NCBI RefSeq assembly: GCF_030758295.1
Contig: NZ_CP132335.1
Span: 124,001-188,000 of the forward strand
Direction: 5' to 3'
Source: Pararhizobium sp. IMCC21322
Lineage (GTDB): Bacteria; Pseudomonadota; Alphaproteobacteria; Rhizobiales; GCA-2746425
Length of the DNA stretch: 64,000 bases
Shown here: piece by piece, positions 26,878 to 35,827 of the stretch
How the letters are laid out: each line of letters opens with the position of its first letter
Position numbering within the stretch: position 1 is the first letter of the stretch
Program-made: the position numbers and the translations under genes
The notes under the pieces: model-generated
The model's database searches: none
Told to the model about the DNA's origin: nothing
Seen by the model: the letters and a program-made list of their open reading frames with translations, nothing else

Positions 26878-26919
26878 TTTGACAAATAAATTCCTGATAG
26901 CTGAAATTTATTTGTCAAA
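26878..26919. repeat. 15-bp perfect inverted repeat bordering the IclR remnant
   Basis: TTTGACAAATAAATT (26878-26892) is exactly complementary to AATTTATTTGTCAAA (26905-26919) with a 12-base spacer. It begins exactly where the IclR-like homology stops. It could be the end of a small mobile element, a recombination scar, or an old regulatory site. The 120 bases from here to ccoS show nothing else. Confidence 0.65.
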
Positions 26920-27041
26920 TCTTGAAATGTCAAAGAGATACGGGATGAAGTAGCTGAAATAAATGCAAAAAACATATGAGCCCAAAGTATTCAAAGCCAG
27001 GATTCGCGGGCAGCCAGTCTGAAAAAATTCAGATCTGCACC

Positions 27042-27191
27042 TCAAAGAGGGTCATCATCATCCTGTAAAATACGTTCTGCAGCCCCTTCCGGGTCATCAT
27101 ACTGGCCGGTCCGCAGGCTCCACAAAAAAGCGCCGAGACCCAAAAGGCCAAGGCCAAGCGCAACTGGAATGAGGAATATCAGAAGATTCAT
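27042..27191 (-). CDS. ccoS: cbb3 oxidase assembly protein CcoS
   Basis: The product is 49 residues: one membrane helix (about 3-25, LLIFLIPVALGLGLLGLGAF) followed by WSLRTGQYDDPEGAAERIL and an acidic tail, exactly the CcoS/FixS pattern. CcoS is needed to insert cofactors into cbb3 cytochrome oxidase, together with the copper pump CcoI. The ATG overlaps the ccoI stop as ATGA, so it is the end of the ccoGHIS operon. The frame is open further upstream but that part lies inside ccoI. Confidence 0.93.
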   Translation of the reverse strand: MNLLIFLIPVALGLGLLGLGAFLWSLRTGQYDDPEGAAERILQDDDDPL

Positions 27192-29497
27192 GCAGATGCC
27201 CCCAGCGTTTTTGTGGACCGCATCCATCGCGGCCTGTTGCTGACAAGAGCAGCGGTTTGCGCGCGCAGACCTTTGTCCCCCAGCAATCTGAGACTGTTGG
27301 CAACCACAATGATTGAGGAAGCCGACATGGCAATAGCGGCTACCAAAGGCGTCACATATCCTGCCATCGCAAGCGGCACGGCAATGCAATTATACAGAAT
27401 TGCCAACGCAAAATTACCCCGCACCAGACGCCCGGCACGCCGCGCAATGCCAATGGCAAATGGAACAGCTTCAAGACTGTCGCGGGTAAACACAAAATCT
27501 GCGGCCTGTCGGCCAATATCCGATGCGCTGGCGGGCGCTATCGAGGCATGACCTGCCGCAAGGCTGGGGGCGTCATTAATGCCATCGCCGACCATCAGAA
27601 CCTTGCGCCCCGAGGCCTGCAATTCATTGATGCGGGCAAATTTGGAAGCCGGTGTCTCACCAACGCCGAAATGCTCAATTCCAAGCTGATCTGCTATCCG
27701 CTGCACCGGCACCACGCTGTCACCGGACAAAATTTCGCTGGATATGTTTTGCTGTTGCAAAGCGCCCAGAGCATCCTGTGCCCCGGTCCGCATGGTTTCC
27801 TCCAGCGCAAACCAGACGGGCGCAGCGTCAGCACATGCAAAGCTGAGGGGGTAGCCGTTTGGCGTTTCATCCCTTGGCGTTGCAATCTCCGCCACCCAGT
27901 CCGAACGGCCAAGCCGCATCAGTGTCCCGTCAATCCTGGCTTCCACACCAAAACCGGGTTTTTCCACCACGCTTTGGGTGCCAAGGTCCGGCGCATCGCG
28001 CAACAGATGGGCAATTGCCTTTGAAGCCGGATGCGAGGAGTTGCTGGCCAGAGTTTTAATGCGGGCCCGGTCCTGCGCGCCCATCTTTGCAAATGGCGTC
28101 ACACTGGCGTTCCCCATGGTCAAGGTGCCGGTCTTGTCGAACACGACATGATCGACATCAGCAAGCCGTTCCAGCGCCGACCCATCGCGCATCAAAATAC
28201 CGTTTTGGAAGAGCCGCGTTGCGCCCACCACATGCACCACCGGCACAGCCAGACCCAAAGCACAGGGACAGGTGACAATCAGAACCGCAATGGCAATTGT
28301 CAGCGCCCGGTGCCAGTCGCCACCAGAGATGATCAGCCAGCCAATAAAAGCGGCAAGCGCCAGCAGATGCACGGCCGGCGCATAGATACGCGCCATTCTG
28401 TCGGCAATGCGCACAAAGCCGCCGCGTCCATTTTCGGCAGCTTCCAGCATTTTCATGACTTCAGACAGGAAGGATTGATTTGCCGTTTTGCTCACCAGCA
28501 GATCCAGCGATCCGGTGACATTCAGCGTACCGGCCTCAACTTCATCACCGGCTGCGGCAGGCACCAGGGCGCTCTCGCCTGTGACAAGAGATCGATCCAG
28601 GTCGCTGCCGCCCCGCAAAATAGTCCCGTCGACCGGAATGCGGTCCCCGGGAAAAACCCGCAAATTCATATCGGGCAGAATGGCATCAAGCGGCACATAG
28701 ACCAGCTTGCCATCCTCTTCGATACGGGTTGCGCCCTTGGCGGACAACCGACTGAGACTGACAACGGATTTGCGCGCCCGCTCCCGCATATTCTGATCCA
28801 GATAACGCCCGATCAACAGGAAGAACAATAGGGTAACCGCCGCATCAAAATAAGCATCCGCACCCCCGGTCAAGGTCTCAAACAGGCTCATGCCTAGCGC
28901 CAGCAGAACCGCCAGCGAAATTGGCACATCCATATTCAAATGCCCGCCGCGCAACGCCCCAAGGGCCGAGCGAAAGAACACCTGTCCGGAATAAATCACC
29001 ACGGGAATGGCAATCAGTGCAGAAATCAAATGGAACAGATCACGGGTCGGACCATCTGCACCCGACCAGACCGAGACGGACAGCAACATGATGTTGCTGG
29101 CAGCAAAGCCGGCAACAGCCATAGCCTTCAGCAAAGAGGAGGCTTTTTTAGCGCCTTCCGCTTCACTCACATCACCAGGCTCGATTGGGACAGCCGGAAA
29201 GCCAAGACGCGTCAGAGTGTTTTCAACTGGAATGATGTCGCGTTGCCTACCCACCACCACACTGAGCCGTTTCAAGGTCAGATTCACCCGCGCTGTGTCC
29301 ACCCCCGGCAAAGGCGACAAGGCCCGCTCTATTTTGGAGATGCACCCGCCACAGTGGATGGATGGCACTGAAAATGTGAATTTGAAACCGCCTTTGGGCA
29401 AAGCCTCACCGGCGTGAAGCAACGCATCGTGCTGCGCAAGTTCTGCGCCCGCCTCTTCGGCGATATCAGACTTTTCCTGCGCGCCACAACAGCTCAT
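27188..29497 (-). CDS. ccoI: copper-translocating P1B-ATPase CcoI (FixI)
   Basis: The product is 769 residues from the ATG at 29497 (MSCCGAQEK), which has GAAAG upstream; a longer frame would run into ccoH. It has an N-terminal heavy-metal domain with IHCGGC (Cys49, Cys52), eight helices with the CPC motif in VTCPCALGLAVP, the phosphorylation site DKTGTLT, the HP motif in SSHPASKAI and the GDGINDAPSLA hinge. It exports copper to the periplasm for building the CuB site of cbb3 oxidase. The extra N-terminal cysteines (SCC) are usual for FixI proteins. Confidence 0.95.
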   Translation of the reverse strand: MSCCGAQEKSDIAEEAGAELAQHDALLHAGEALPKGGFKFTFSVPSIHCGGCISKIERALSPLPGVDTARVNLTLKRLSVVVGRQRDIIPVENTLTRLGFPAVPIEPGDVSEAEGAKKASSLLKAMAVAGFAASNIMLLSVSVWSGADGPTRDLFHLISALIAIPVVIYSGQVFFRSALGALRGGHLNMDVPISLAVLLALGMSLFETLTGGADAYFDAAVTLLFFLLIGRYLDQNMRERARKSVVSLSRLSAKGATRIEEDGKLVYVPLDAILPDMNLRVFPGDRIPVDGTILRGGSDLDRSLVTGESALVPAAAGDEVEAGTLNVTGSLDLLVSKTANQSFLSEVMKMLEAAENGRGGFVRIADRMARIYAPAVHLLALAAFIGWLIISGGDWHRALTIAIAVLIVTCPCALGLAVPVVHVVGATRLFQNGILMRDGSALERLADVDHVVFDKTGTLTMGNASVTPFAKMGAQDRARIKTLASNSSHPASKAIAHLLRDAPDLGTQSVVEKPGFGVEARIDGTLMRLGRSDWVAEIATPRDETPNGYPLSFACADAAPVWFALEETMRTGAQDALGALQQQNISSEILSGDSVVPVQRIADQLGIEHFGVGETPASKFARINELQASGRKVLMVGDGINDAPSLAAGHASIAPASASDIGRQAADFVFTRDSLEAVPFAIGIARRAGRLVRGNFALAILYNCIAVPLAMAGYVTPLVAAIAMSASSIIVVANSLRLLGDKGLRAQTAALVSNRPRWMRSTKTLGASA

Positions 29498-29501
29498 CGC
29501 G

Positions 29502-29993
29502 TCAGCTTTCGACTTCAAAACGAATGATCCGGCTCCAGGCAACGATACCATATTGAGAGACAATCAATTGAGCCTCCCAGATACCGGCCCCCAGATCTGT
29601 TTCAACCGTGTAGCCACCGGCATTCGAAGGCTGCATTTCCAGACTGCGATCATCGCCTTCATGCACAGGCCGGCCAAGACCCACAGTTACTTCGCTTTGC
29701 TGCACAGGGTCCCCGGCAAAGTCTGTCAGCGCAAGAGAAAACACACCGTCAGAGTAACTGGTCTCCGCATGCCAGCCCAGCTCTGCCTGACGCTGATATT
29801 CAGCCGATTTGGCATTGAAGTGCTGACTTTCTACATAGGTATTCTTCACCACCAGTCCGGTCCATGTAGATCCTGCGGAATAGGCCAAAAACATGTTGAC
29901 GGAAATGATGGTTCCGAAAAACAGGCACATCACACCGAACATATGCCAGCCGGTAAATTCATCTGGATTAAAAACGCGTTTCATGGACAACAT
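29502..29993 (-). CDS. ccoH: FixH/CcoH cbb3 oxidase accessory protein
   Basis: The product is 163 residues: a short cytoplasmic N-terminus (MKRVFNPDEFTGWHM), one membrane helix (about 20-40) and a periplasmic beta-rich FixH domain with LVVKNTYVESQHFN and AELGWHAETSYSDG, which is the conserved family core. It assists assembly or stability of the cbb3 oxidase. The ATG at 29993 shares one base with the ccoG stop (TGATG); an ATG nine bases further in is an equally reasonable start. Third-last gene of ccoGHIS. Confidence 0.92.
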   Translation of the reverse strand: MLSMKRVFNPDEFTGWHMFGVMCLFFGTIISVNMFLAYSAGSTWTGLVVKNTYVESQHFNAKSAEYQRQAELGWHAETSYSDGVFSLALTDFAGDPVQQSEVTVGLGRPVHEGDDRSLEMQPSNAGGYTVETDLGAGIWEAQLIVSQYGIVAWSRIIRFEVES

Positions 29994-31522
29994 CACTTGA
30001 CCTCCGGTGCTTCAAAGACGGCTTCATAGATATCCATCTCATTTGACTGCTTGTCCTCTGCAATCAGATTGAATTGAGTAGACCCGCCCTCAACATGGGA
30101 AGCAGGCTGGCGCACAAAAACGCGCAGGGCACGGAGCTTGTCTGGCTCGACCGGCACTGCAAAGGACACACCATCCGGCTGGTCCAGACCATTGATCGAC
30201 ATGGTGGCCCCGGGCAGCCCCTCAAGGGACAGGTAGATGACCCTCGGTTCCTGCACCATGTTCAAAATCTTGACCGTGTAGCCATTGCGAATGCCACCAT
30301 CGCTCATCTGGACAAAAATCGGATTGCGGTCATGCTGCACGTTGACGCCCAGCCGGTCACGCAAGACAAGTGCGGTCAACAGGCCAATGCCGATCAGCGC
30401 CCAGACCGAGAAATACAAAAGCGTACGGGGCCGCAAAAAGATGCGCCAGTCAAAACGGCGAATGCCGTCAATGAACCCGTTTTCATCACGTATCCGATCC
30501 GGATTGATCGTCGTCGTACCCGGCTCGGTGGCCAGCGCCATATTGGTGTTGTAATCGCTCAGGGTTGAGTAGGAGATCAGGCCTTTTTCCCGGCCAAGCT
30601 TGCCCATGATATCGTCGCACGCATCAATGCACAGAGCGCAGGTAATGCACTCCATCTGCTGACCTTCGCGAATATCAATGCCGGCAGGGCACACCACGAC
30701 ACAGGCACTGCAATCCACACAATCGCCCATCGGATCGCCTGCAGCTGCAGCCTTTTTACGTCCATGTGTGCGTGGCTCACCGCGCCAGTCATTATAGGTG
30801 ACAACAAGCGAATCTTCATCCAGCATGGCCGCCTGAATGCGTGGCCAGGGGCACATGTAATTGCAGACCTGCTCACGCATATGGCCGCCAAAAATATAGG
30901 TCGTGGCGGTCAGCACACCAACCGTTGCATAGGCCACAAACGCGGCCTCGCCGGTAAACATCTCCACCAGCAAAGTTGGCGCATCGGCAAAATAGAAAAT
31001 CCAGGCGCCGCCTGTGGCAACGGCAATCAACACCCAGATGACATGTTTGATCACCCGCTTGCGAAGCTTGTCAAAAGTATAGGGTGCGGCATCCAGCTTC
31101 ATGCGGGCATTACGGTCCCCTTCCATGAAACGCTCTACCACCAGAAACAGATCGGTCCAGACCGTTTGCGGGCAGGTATAGCCGCACCAGGCGCGGCCAA
31201 CCACAGACGTCACCAAAAACAACCCAATGCCGGCCATCACCAGCATACCGGCGACAAAGTAAAATTCCTGGGGCCAGATCTCGATGAAGAAGAAATAAAA
31301 CCGGCGATTGGCGACATCCACCAGAACCGCCTGATCCGGGGCGTAGGGGCCCCGGTCCCAGCGCAGCCAGGGCGTCACATAATAGATCGCCAAAGTGACG
31401 ATCATGATGATCCATTTCAGCCGCCGAAAATCACCCGTGGCGCGCTTGGGAAAGATTTTCTTGCGCGCCGCATAGAGTTCCTGAGGGTCTGAGGGGTCGT
31501 CTAGTGTTCCAATGTTGCTCAT
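29993..31522 (-). CDS. ccoG: cbb3 oxidase assembly protein CcoG (FixG)
   Basis: The product is 509 residues with five membrane helices and a ferredoxin-like domain. Cysteine motifs seen are AWCGYTCPQTVW, CNYMCPWPRIQ, and the paired clusters CVDCSACVVVCP and CITCALCIDACD. The C-terminus is a periplasmic beta domain (IYLSLEGLPGATM). CcoG reduces copper for cbb3 oxidase maturation. The gene is the first of ccoGHIS; a perfect Fnr site lies 58 bases upstream of its start, so oxygen limitation probably switches it on. Confidence 0.95.
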   Translation of the reverse strand: MSNIGTLDDPSDPQELYAARKKIFPKRATGDFRRLKWIIMIVTLAIYYVTPWLRWDRGPYAPDQAVLVDVANRRFYFFFIEIWPQEFYFVAGMLVMAGIGLFLVTSVVGRAWCGYTCPQTVWTDLFLVVERFMEGDRNARMKLDAAPYTFDKLRKRVIKHVIWVLIAVATGGAWIFYFADAPTLLVEMFTGEAAFVAYATVGVLTATTYIFGGHMREQVCNYMCPWPRIQAAMLDEDSLVVTYNDWRGEPRTHGRKKAAAAGDPMGDCVDCSACVVVCPAGIDIREGQQMECITCALCIDACDDIMGKLGREKGLISYSTLSDYNTNMALATEPGTTTINPDRIRDENGFIDGIRRFDWRIFLRPRTLLYFSVWALIGIGLLTALVLRDRLGVNVQHDRNPIFVQMSDGGIRNGYTVKILNMVQEPRVIYLSLEGLPGATMSINGLDQPDGVSFAVPVEPDKLRALRVFVRQPASHVEGGSTQFNLIAEDKQSNEMDIYEAVFEAPEVK

Positions 31523-31579
31523 GTGATCTCTGGCCAGCTGGATGTTTCAAACATATGCGCCTTTGCGCCGATTTCAGCC

Positions 31580-31593
31580 TTGATCCAAATCAA
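31580..31593. promoter_or_regulatory. Fnr-type site upstream of ccoG
   Basis: TTGATCCAAATCAA is a perfect match to the Fnr consensus TTGAT-N4-ATCAA. It is 58-71 bases upstream of the ccoG start, a good distance for activation. The regulator encoded at 37225 has the matching recognition helix. Confidence 0.85.
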
Positions 31594-31635
31594 GCTGAAC
31601 GCCGCAAAACCCATTCAAAAACAAACCTCAAAAGC

Positions 31636-31672
31636 ATCATGCATCCAGAGGCATTGCCTCGGGATGCATGAT
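31636..31672 (-). terminator. terminator of ccoNOQP
   Basis: ATCATGCATCC (31636-31646) pairs with GGATGCATGAT (31662-31672), and GAGGC/GCCTC continues the stem around an ATT loop. On the minus strand it follows the ccoP stop by 23 bases and is followed by a T-rich run, so it should end the ccoNOQP transcript before the ccoG promoter. Confidence 0.8.
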
Positions 31673-31694
31673 AGCAGATTTTGAAATTTCTGGC

Positions 31695-32567
31695 CTATTC
31701 ACCACCGCCAAGACTGTGAACATAAACAGCCAGCTGTTTGGTTGTGGCTTCGCTCAAACGACCAGCCCAACCCGGCATCACACCTTGTTGCGGTCTGACT
31801 ATCTGGGCAACGATGTCCGCATGAGAGCCACCATAAAGCCAGATTGCATCACTGAGGTTAGGCGCACCAAGTTCGGGGTCCCCCTCACCGCTGTCACCAT
31901 GACAGGCAGCGCAGTTATCCTCATAAACAGTCTGGCCCCGAAGGGCGGCTTCGGCATCGCTTTCCTGACCGGAAAACTGTCGCACATACCAGGCCGCATC
32001 GACAATGTCGCTGCGCTCCAGTATTTCGTCGGCCCCAAAGGCCGGCATGTCAGAAAACCGCGTATCATCGTCAGCATCGTAGCGAATGCCGTGTAGCAGT
32101 GTCAGATAAATCTGCTCCACATCACCGCCCCAGATCCAATCATCATCCAGAAGGTTTGGATAGCCGCCACCACCGGCGGCTCCCGCCCCGTGGCATTGCG
32201 AGCAATTGACCTTGAAAGCCGAACTACCACCTGCAATGGCAAATTGCAGCAGATCCGCATCCGCCTCGATCTCCGCCAGTTCCATGTTGAGGATCTTCTC
32301 CGCAAAGGCGGAGCGAGAGGCTTCAACAGCGGCAAGATCCGCGCTGACATTGGCCCGGCTGGACCAACCCAGCAGCCCCTTTGAGGCGCCCGAAATACCG
32401 GGCCAGGCCGGATAGGCAATCGTATAGCCAATAGAAAACACAATCGTGGCATAGAAGGTCCACAGCCACCAGCGCGGCAGTGGGTTGTTCAATTCCTTGA
32501 TGCCGTCCCAGTCATGGCCCGTTGTCTCAACACCAGAGAACTCGTCAATTTCTTTATTTTCGGCCAT
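31695..32567 (-). CDS. ccoP: cbb3 cytochrome oxidase subunit III (CcoP)
   Basis: The product is 290 residues: an N-terminal LNNPLPRWWLWTFYATIVF membrane segment, then two cytochrome c domains with C122-SQ-CH and C219-AA-CH. The distal ligand methionines are in FSDMPAFG and VMPGWAGRL. CcoP passes electrons from soluble cytochromes to CcoO and CcoN. Its ATG lies inside the last codons of ccoQ, so the two overlap by 14 bases. The stop is followed by a strong terminator. Confidence 0.95.
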   Translation of the reverse strand: MAENKEIDEFSGVETTGHDWDGIKELNNPLPRWWLWTFYATIVFSIGYTIAYPAWPGISGASKGLLGWSSRANVSADLAAVEASRSAFAEKILNMELAEIEADADLLQFAIAGGSSAFKVNCSQCHGAGAAGGGGYPNLLDDDWIWGGDVEQIYLTLLHGIRYDADDDTRFSDMPAFGADEILERSDIVDAAWYVRQFSGQESDAEAALRGQTVYEDNCAACHGDSGEGDPELGAPNLSDAIWLYGGSHADIVAQIVRPQQGVMPGWAGRLSEATTKQLAVYVHSLGGGE

Positions 32568-32727
32568 GATTCTCGTCCTCGTTGAAAGGGATGCGGGCCG
32601 CATCTTCACTGTGTTTCTTTGAGCCGGGCCGGAAGGTCCACAGCACTGCGATTACAAAAATCACAAACATGTAGAGCAATCCCCAACTGTCTGCGAATGT
32701 CCGCATGGACTGATATGTTGATTCCAT
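32554..32727 (-). CDS. ccoQ: cbb3 oxidase subunit CcoQ (FixQ)
   Basis: The product is 57 residues: MESTYQSMRTFADSWGLLYM, then the hydrophobic FVIFVIAVLWTFRPGSKK and an acidic tail. This is the standard CcoQ layout: one helix, then the FRPG motif. It stabilises the assembled complex. GGAGG is five bases before the ATG. It fills the gap between ccoO and ccoP and overlaps the ccoP start by 14 bases in another frame. Confidence 0.92.
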   Translation of the reverse strand: MESTYQSMRTFADSWGLLYMFVIFVIAVLWTFRPGSKKHSEDAARIPFNEDENHGRK

Positions 32728-32736
32728 GATCGCCTC

Positions 32737-33468
32737 CTATCGCTCGTTTTTTTCCGGCTCATAGGCCGAGAAATCCACCAGCGTACCGAGCATTTGCAGA
32801 TAGGATACAAGGGCATCCATTTCGCTCAGTCGCGCCGGGTTTCCGTCAAAGTCACCCAGAACCGCTTTTGGATAACGCTCAATAAGATCATCTGTATCCG
32901 CATCAGGATCAGCCTGATCGGCCAGGTCCCTGGCCGCATTTTCGATCATCTCATCACTATAGGGCACGCCCACCCGGCGGTTGGCGACAAGATGTGCTGA
33001 AGGGTTCTCGACGTTCAGCCGGGTTTCTTCCAGAAAGGCGTAGGATGGCATGATGGATTCTGGAACAACCGATTGCGGGTTCACCAGATGCTGCACATGC
33101 CACTCATTGGAATAGCGGCCACCGACGCGTGCCAAATCTGGCCCGGTCCGTTTGGAGCCCCACTGGAACGGATGGTCATACATGGACTCAGCCGCCAGAG
33201 AGAAATGTCCATAGCGCTCCACCTCATCACGGAAAGGCCGGATCATCTGACTGTGGCAGGTATAGCAGCCTTCCCGCAGATAGATGTTACGCCCGGCCAG
33301 TTCCAGCGGTGTGTAGGGCCGCATGCCCTCCACTTTTTCGATGGTGTTTTCCAGATAGAACAGAGGTGCAATCTCGACGATACCGCCAATGGTGACCACC
33401 AGAAGCGACCCAGCCAACAGCAAAGATGCATTTCTCTCAAGGACTTTATGTTTGCTCAAAAATGACAT
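32737..33468 (-). CDS. ccoO: cbb3 cytochrome oxidase subunit II (CcoO)
   Basis: The product is 243 residues with an N-terminal membrane anchor (about 15-38) and one cytochrome c domain, C68-YT-CH72 in [19 protein letters not shown]. The axial methionine is in MPSYAFL. It is the mono-haem subunit between CcoP and the catalytic CcoN. It follows ccoN by 11 bases and precedes ccoQ by nine, fitting one operon. Confidence 0.95.
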   Translation of the reverse strand: MSFLSKHKVLERNASLLLAGSLLVVTIGGIVEIAPLFYLENTIEKVEGMRPYTPLELAGRNIYLREGCYTCHSQMIRPFRDEVERYGHFSLAAESMYDHPFQWGSKRTGPDLARVGGRYSNEWHVQHLVNPQSVVPESIMPSYAFLEETRLNVENPSAHLVANRRVGVPYSDEMIENAARDLADQADPDADTDDLIERYPKAVLGDFDGNPARLSEMDALVSYLQMLGTLVDFSAYEPEKNER

Positions 33469-33479
33469 TGTTCTATCTC

Positions 33480-35126
33480 CTATTCGGCCGGGCTGGCGGC
33501 TTTGAGTTCACCAGACGTGGGAGACCTATCGGCCAAAGGCACCTCGTCCCGCAGCTTGCCCTTAATCGTCATGAAGATATTGAAGGCCATGATCAGACCA
33601 CCGGCCAGATACAGAACGCCGCCAAATACGCGCATTACATAATAGGGGTGCATGGCCGCAATACTCTCCGCGAAGGAGTAGACCAGGTAACCCTGTGAAT
33701 CATATTCGCGCCACATCAGACCCTGGGTAATCCCGGAGACCCACATCACCGCTGCGTAGACAACAATGCCAAGGGTCGCGAGCCAGAAGTGCCAGTTGAC
33801 CATGCGCATGGAGTAAAGCCGTGTCCGACCCCACAATTTGGGCACAAGGAAATACAGCGCACCAAATGTGATCATGCCGTTCCAGCCCAGCGCACCGGAA
33901 TGCACGTGACCAATGGTCCAGTCGGTGTAGTGAGACAGGGAATTGACGGATTTGATCGACATCATCGGACCTTCGAAGGTCGACATGCCGTAAAACGCCA
34001 GGGAAATAACCATCATCCGCAATATCGGATCAGTCCGCACCTTGTCCCAGGCACCGGAAAGGGTCATCAGACCGTTGATCATACCACCCCAGGACGGCAT
34101 CCACAGCATGATGGAGAACACCATACCCAGTGTTTGCGCCCAGTCCGGCAACGCGGTGTAATGCAAATGGTGAGGTCCGGCCCAGATATAGAGAAAGATC
34201 AGACCCCAGAAATGGATGATTGAAAGACGATAGGAATAGATTGGTCGATTGGCCTGTTTGGGCACGAAGTAATACATCATCCCCAGAAAGCCGGCGGTCA
34301 GGAAGAAGCCCACCGCATTATGGCCATACCACCACTGGGTCAGCGCATCCTGAACCCCTGAAAAAGCGGAATAGCTTTTGGAACCCAACAAAGACACCGG
34401 CATGGACAATCCATTGACCAGATGCAGCATGGCAACCGTGACAATGAAGGACAGGAAGAACCAGTTAGCGACATAAATATGCGGCTCCTTGCGCTTGACC
34501 AGAGTGCCGAGGAACACCAGCAAAAACGCGACCCAGACAATCGTCAGCCACAAATCCACATACCATTCCGGCTCGGCATATTCCTTTGACTGGGTGATGC
34601 CCAGCAAATAGCCGGTTGCTGCCATGACGATGAACAACTGATAGCCCCAGAACACGAACCAGGCGAGATTTCCGCCCCATAACCGTGCGCGGCATGTGCG
34701 TTGAACAACATAAAACGCCGTACAGATCAGCGCATTGCCACCAAAGGCAAAAACCACTGCAGATGTGTGCACTGGCCGCAACCGGCCAAAGTTCAGCCAT
34801 GGCTCAATATTCAGAACCGGCCAAGCCAATTGCGACGCTGCAACCACGCCAACCAAAAAGCCAACAACGCCCCAGAACGTCGTTGCGATCACCCCATAGC
34901 GGATGACGTCATCCATATAGGCGCTCTGATCGATTTCGATTTTGGCGAATGCTTTGCCGGATGGTGCAAATTGCACTCGGCGCATAAGCACAATTGTGGC
35001 CAGGCCCATGACCAGAACCAGGACCCACATATGGGCCCGAAACTGATCATCCTGGCCAAACCCGACGGCCATGAAAGCTATAAGCGTGGCCAATCCGCAC
35101 ACAATGGCGGGTGTTGCATATCGCAT
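33480..35126 (-). CDS. ccoN: cbb3 cytochrome oxidase subunit I (CcoN)
   Basis: The product is 548 residues with about 12 helices, the catalytic subunit reducing oxygen to water at a haem b3-CuB centre. Ligand regions visible are [17 protein letters not shown] (low-spin haem), [15 protein letters not shown] and [13 protein letters not shown] (CuB) and [12 protein letters not shown] (haems). I chose the ATG at 35126, preceded by AGAGG; the frame also opens at a TTG at 35150. An Fnr site about 100 bases upstream suggests induction at low oxygen. Confidence 0.95.
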   Translation of the reverse strand: MRYATPAIVCGLATLIAFMAVGFGQDDQFRAHMWVLVLVMGLATIVLMRRVQFAPSGKAFAKIEIDQSAYMDDVIRYGVIATTFWGVVGFLVGVVAASQLAWPVLNIEPWLNFGRLRPVHTSAVVFAFGGNALICTAFYVVQRTCRARLWGGNLAWFVFWGYQLFIVMAATGYLLGITQSKEYAEPEWYVDLWLTIVWVAFLLVFLGTLVKRKEPHIYVANWFFLSFIVTVAMLHLVNGLSMPVSLLGSKSYSAFSGVQDALTQWWYGHNAVGFFLTAGFLGMMYYFVPKQANRPIYSYRLSIIHFWGLIFLYIWAGPHHLHYTALPDWAQTLGMVFSIMLWMPSWGGMINGLMTLSGAWDKVRTDPILRMMVISLAFYGMSTFEGPMMSIKSVNSLSHYTDWTIGHVHSGALGWNGMITFGALYFLVPKLWGRTRLYSMRMVNWHFWLATLGIVVYAAVMWVSGITQGLMWREYDSQGYLVYSFAESIAAMHPYYVMRVFGGVLYLAGGLIMAFNIFMTIKGKLRDEVPLADRSPTSGELKAASPAE

Positions 35127-35227
35127 GATGTTTACCTCTGACGAATTCAAACATCAGGAGTTTCTGCATGCCGATGCCTGCAATACCTGATGCTTGAATT
35201 TGCTAGAAGCCCCGGCAACTCCGTGCA

Positions 35228-35241
35228 TTGATCTGGATCAA
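35228..35241. promoter_or_regulatory. Fnr-type site between ccoN and the hemerythrin gene
   Basis: TTGATCTGGATCAA is a perfect TTGAT-N4-ATCAA site. It lies 102 bases upstream of ccoN (minus) and 41 bases upstream of the hemerythrin-hemN operon (plus), so it could serve both divergent units. Confidence 0.85.
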
Positions 35242-35281
35242 GGTGACGGTGCTTGTCTGACTGCAGTCTGCTCTCAGTTAA

Positions 35282-35827
35282 ATGAACTTTGGAGCAGGCG
35301 GTATGCCGCAAACCGTTGGCGGGAATGGAGAAAGTCCAGACACCCGTTTTTCCTCGACAAACGGTCAAGAGACCCAGCAATTGTCGGAAACTGAAATTCG
35401 CCAGAAACTGGCGAGGAATTTCAAAAGCCAACTTGGCTTGTGCGCTCTGCTGGAAGATATAGCGGATTCGCTGCCGCACAATGTCAGCCGCAACAATTGC
35501 CGCCTTGCAGCTCAAAACATTCAACCAATTGTCCAGGTTTCACATAAATTCGAAGAGGAATATCTGTTCCCGCTGTTGTTGTCCGACGGTCAGAAACATC
35601 CTGAGTTGGAACCCATCCTCACCCGGCTTCACGCCGAACATTGTGAAGATGAAAGCTACTGCAATGAGATTGTTGATGCGCTGGAAGAACTGGCGAGCAA
35701 CCAGCTCGCCAATATTGACAAGCTTTCTTACATGCTGCGCGGCTTCTTTGAGGGCATGCGCAGACATATCGCATTTGAGCAAGAGCATCTCTTGCCCCTT
35801 TTGGCCAAGGACAATGATCCCCAGTGA
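35282..35827 (+). CDS. hemerythrin-like di-iron protein
   Basis: The product is 181 residues. After about 35 low-complexity residues comes a four-helix hemerythrin-like domain with candidate iron ligands H88-x3-E92 (SHKFEEE), H117/H120/E122 (LHAEHCEDE) and H162-x3-E166 (RRHIAFEQEHLLPLL). Such cytoplasmic proteins bind oxygen or nitric oxide or act as oxygen sensors. It is transcribed with hemN, whose GTG overlaps its stop, and shares the Fnr-site region with ccoN, so a role in low-oxygen physiology is likely. The ATG at 35282 has no clear ribosome binding site; the ATG at 35303, preceded by GGAG, is an alternative. Confidence 0.85.
   Translation: MNFGAGGMPQTVGGNGESPDTRFSSTNGQETQQLSETEIRQKLARNFKSQLGLCALLEDIADSLPHNVSRNNCRLAAQNIQPIVQVSHKFEEEYLFPLLLSDGQKHPELEPILTRLHAEHCEDESYCNEIVDALEELASNQLANIDKLSYMLRGFFEGMRRHIAFEQEHLLPLLAKDNDPQ

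Noticed and set aside
28031-28831. Plus-strand open frame of 266 codons
   Set aside because: It is the antisense shadow of ccoI, whose P-type ATPase motifs are intact.
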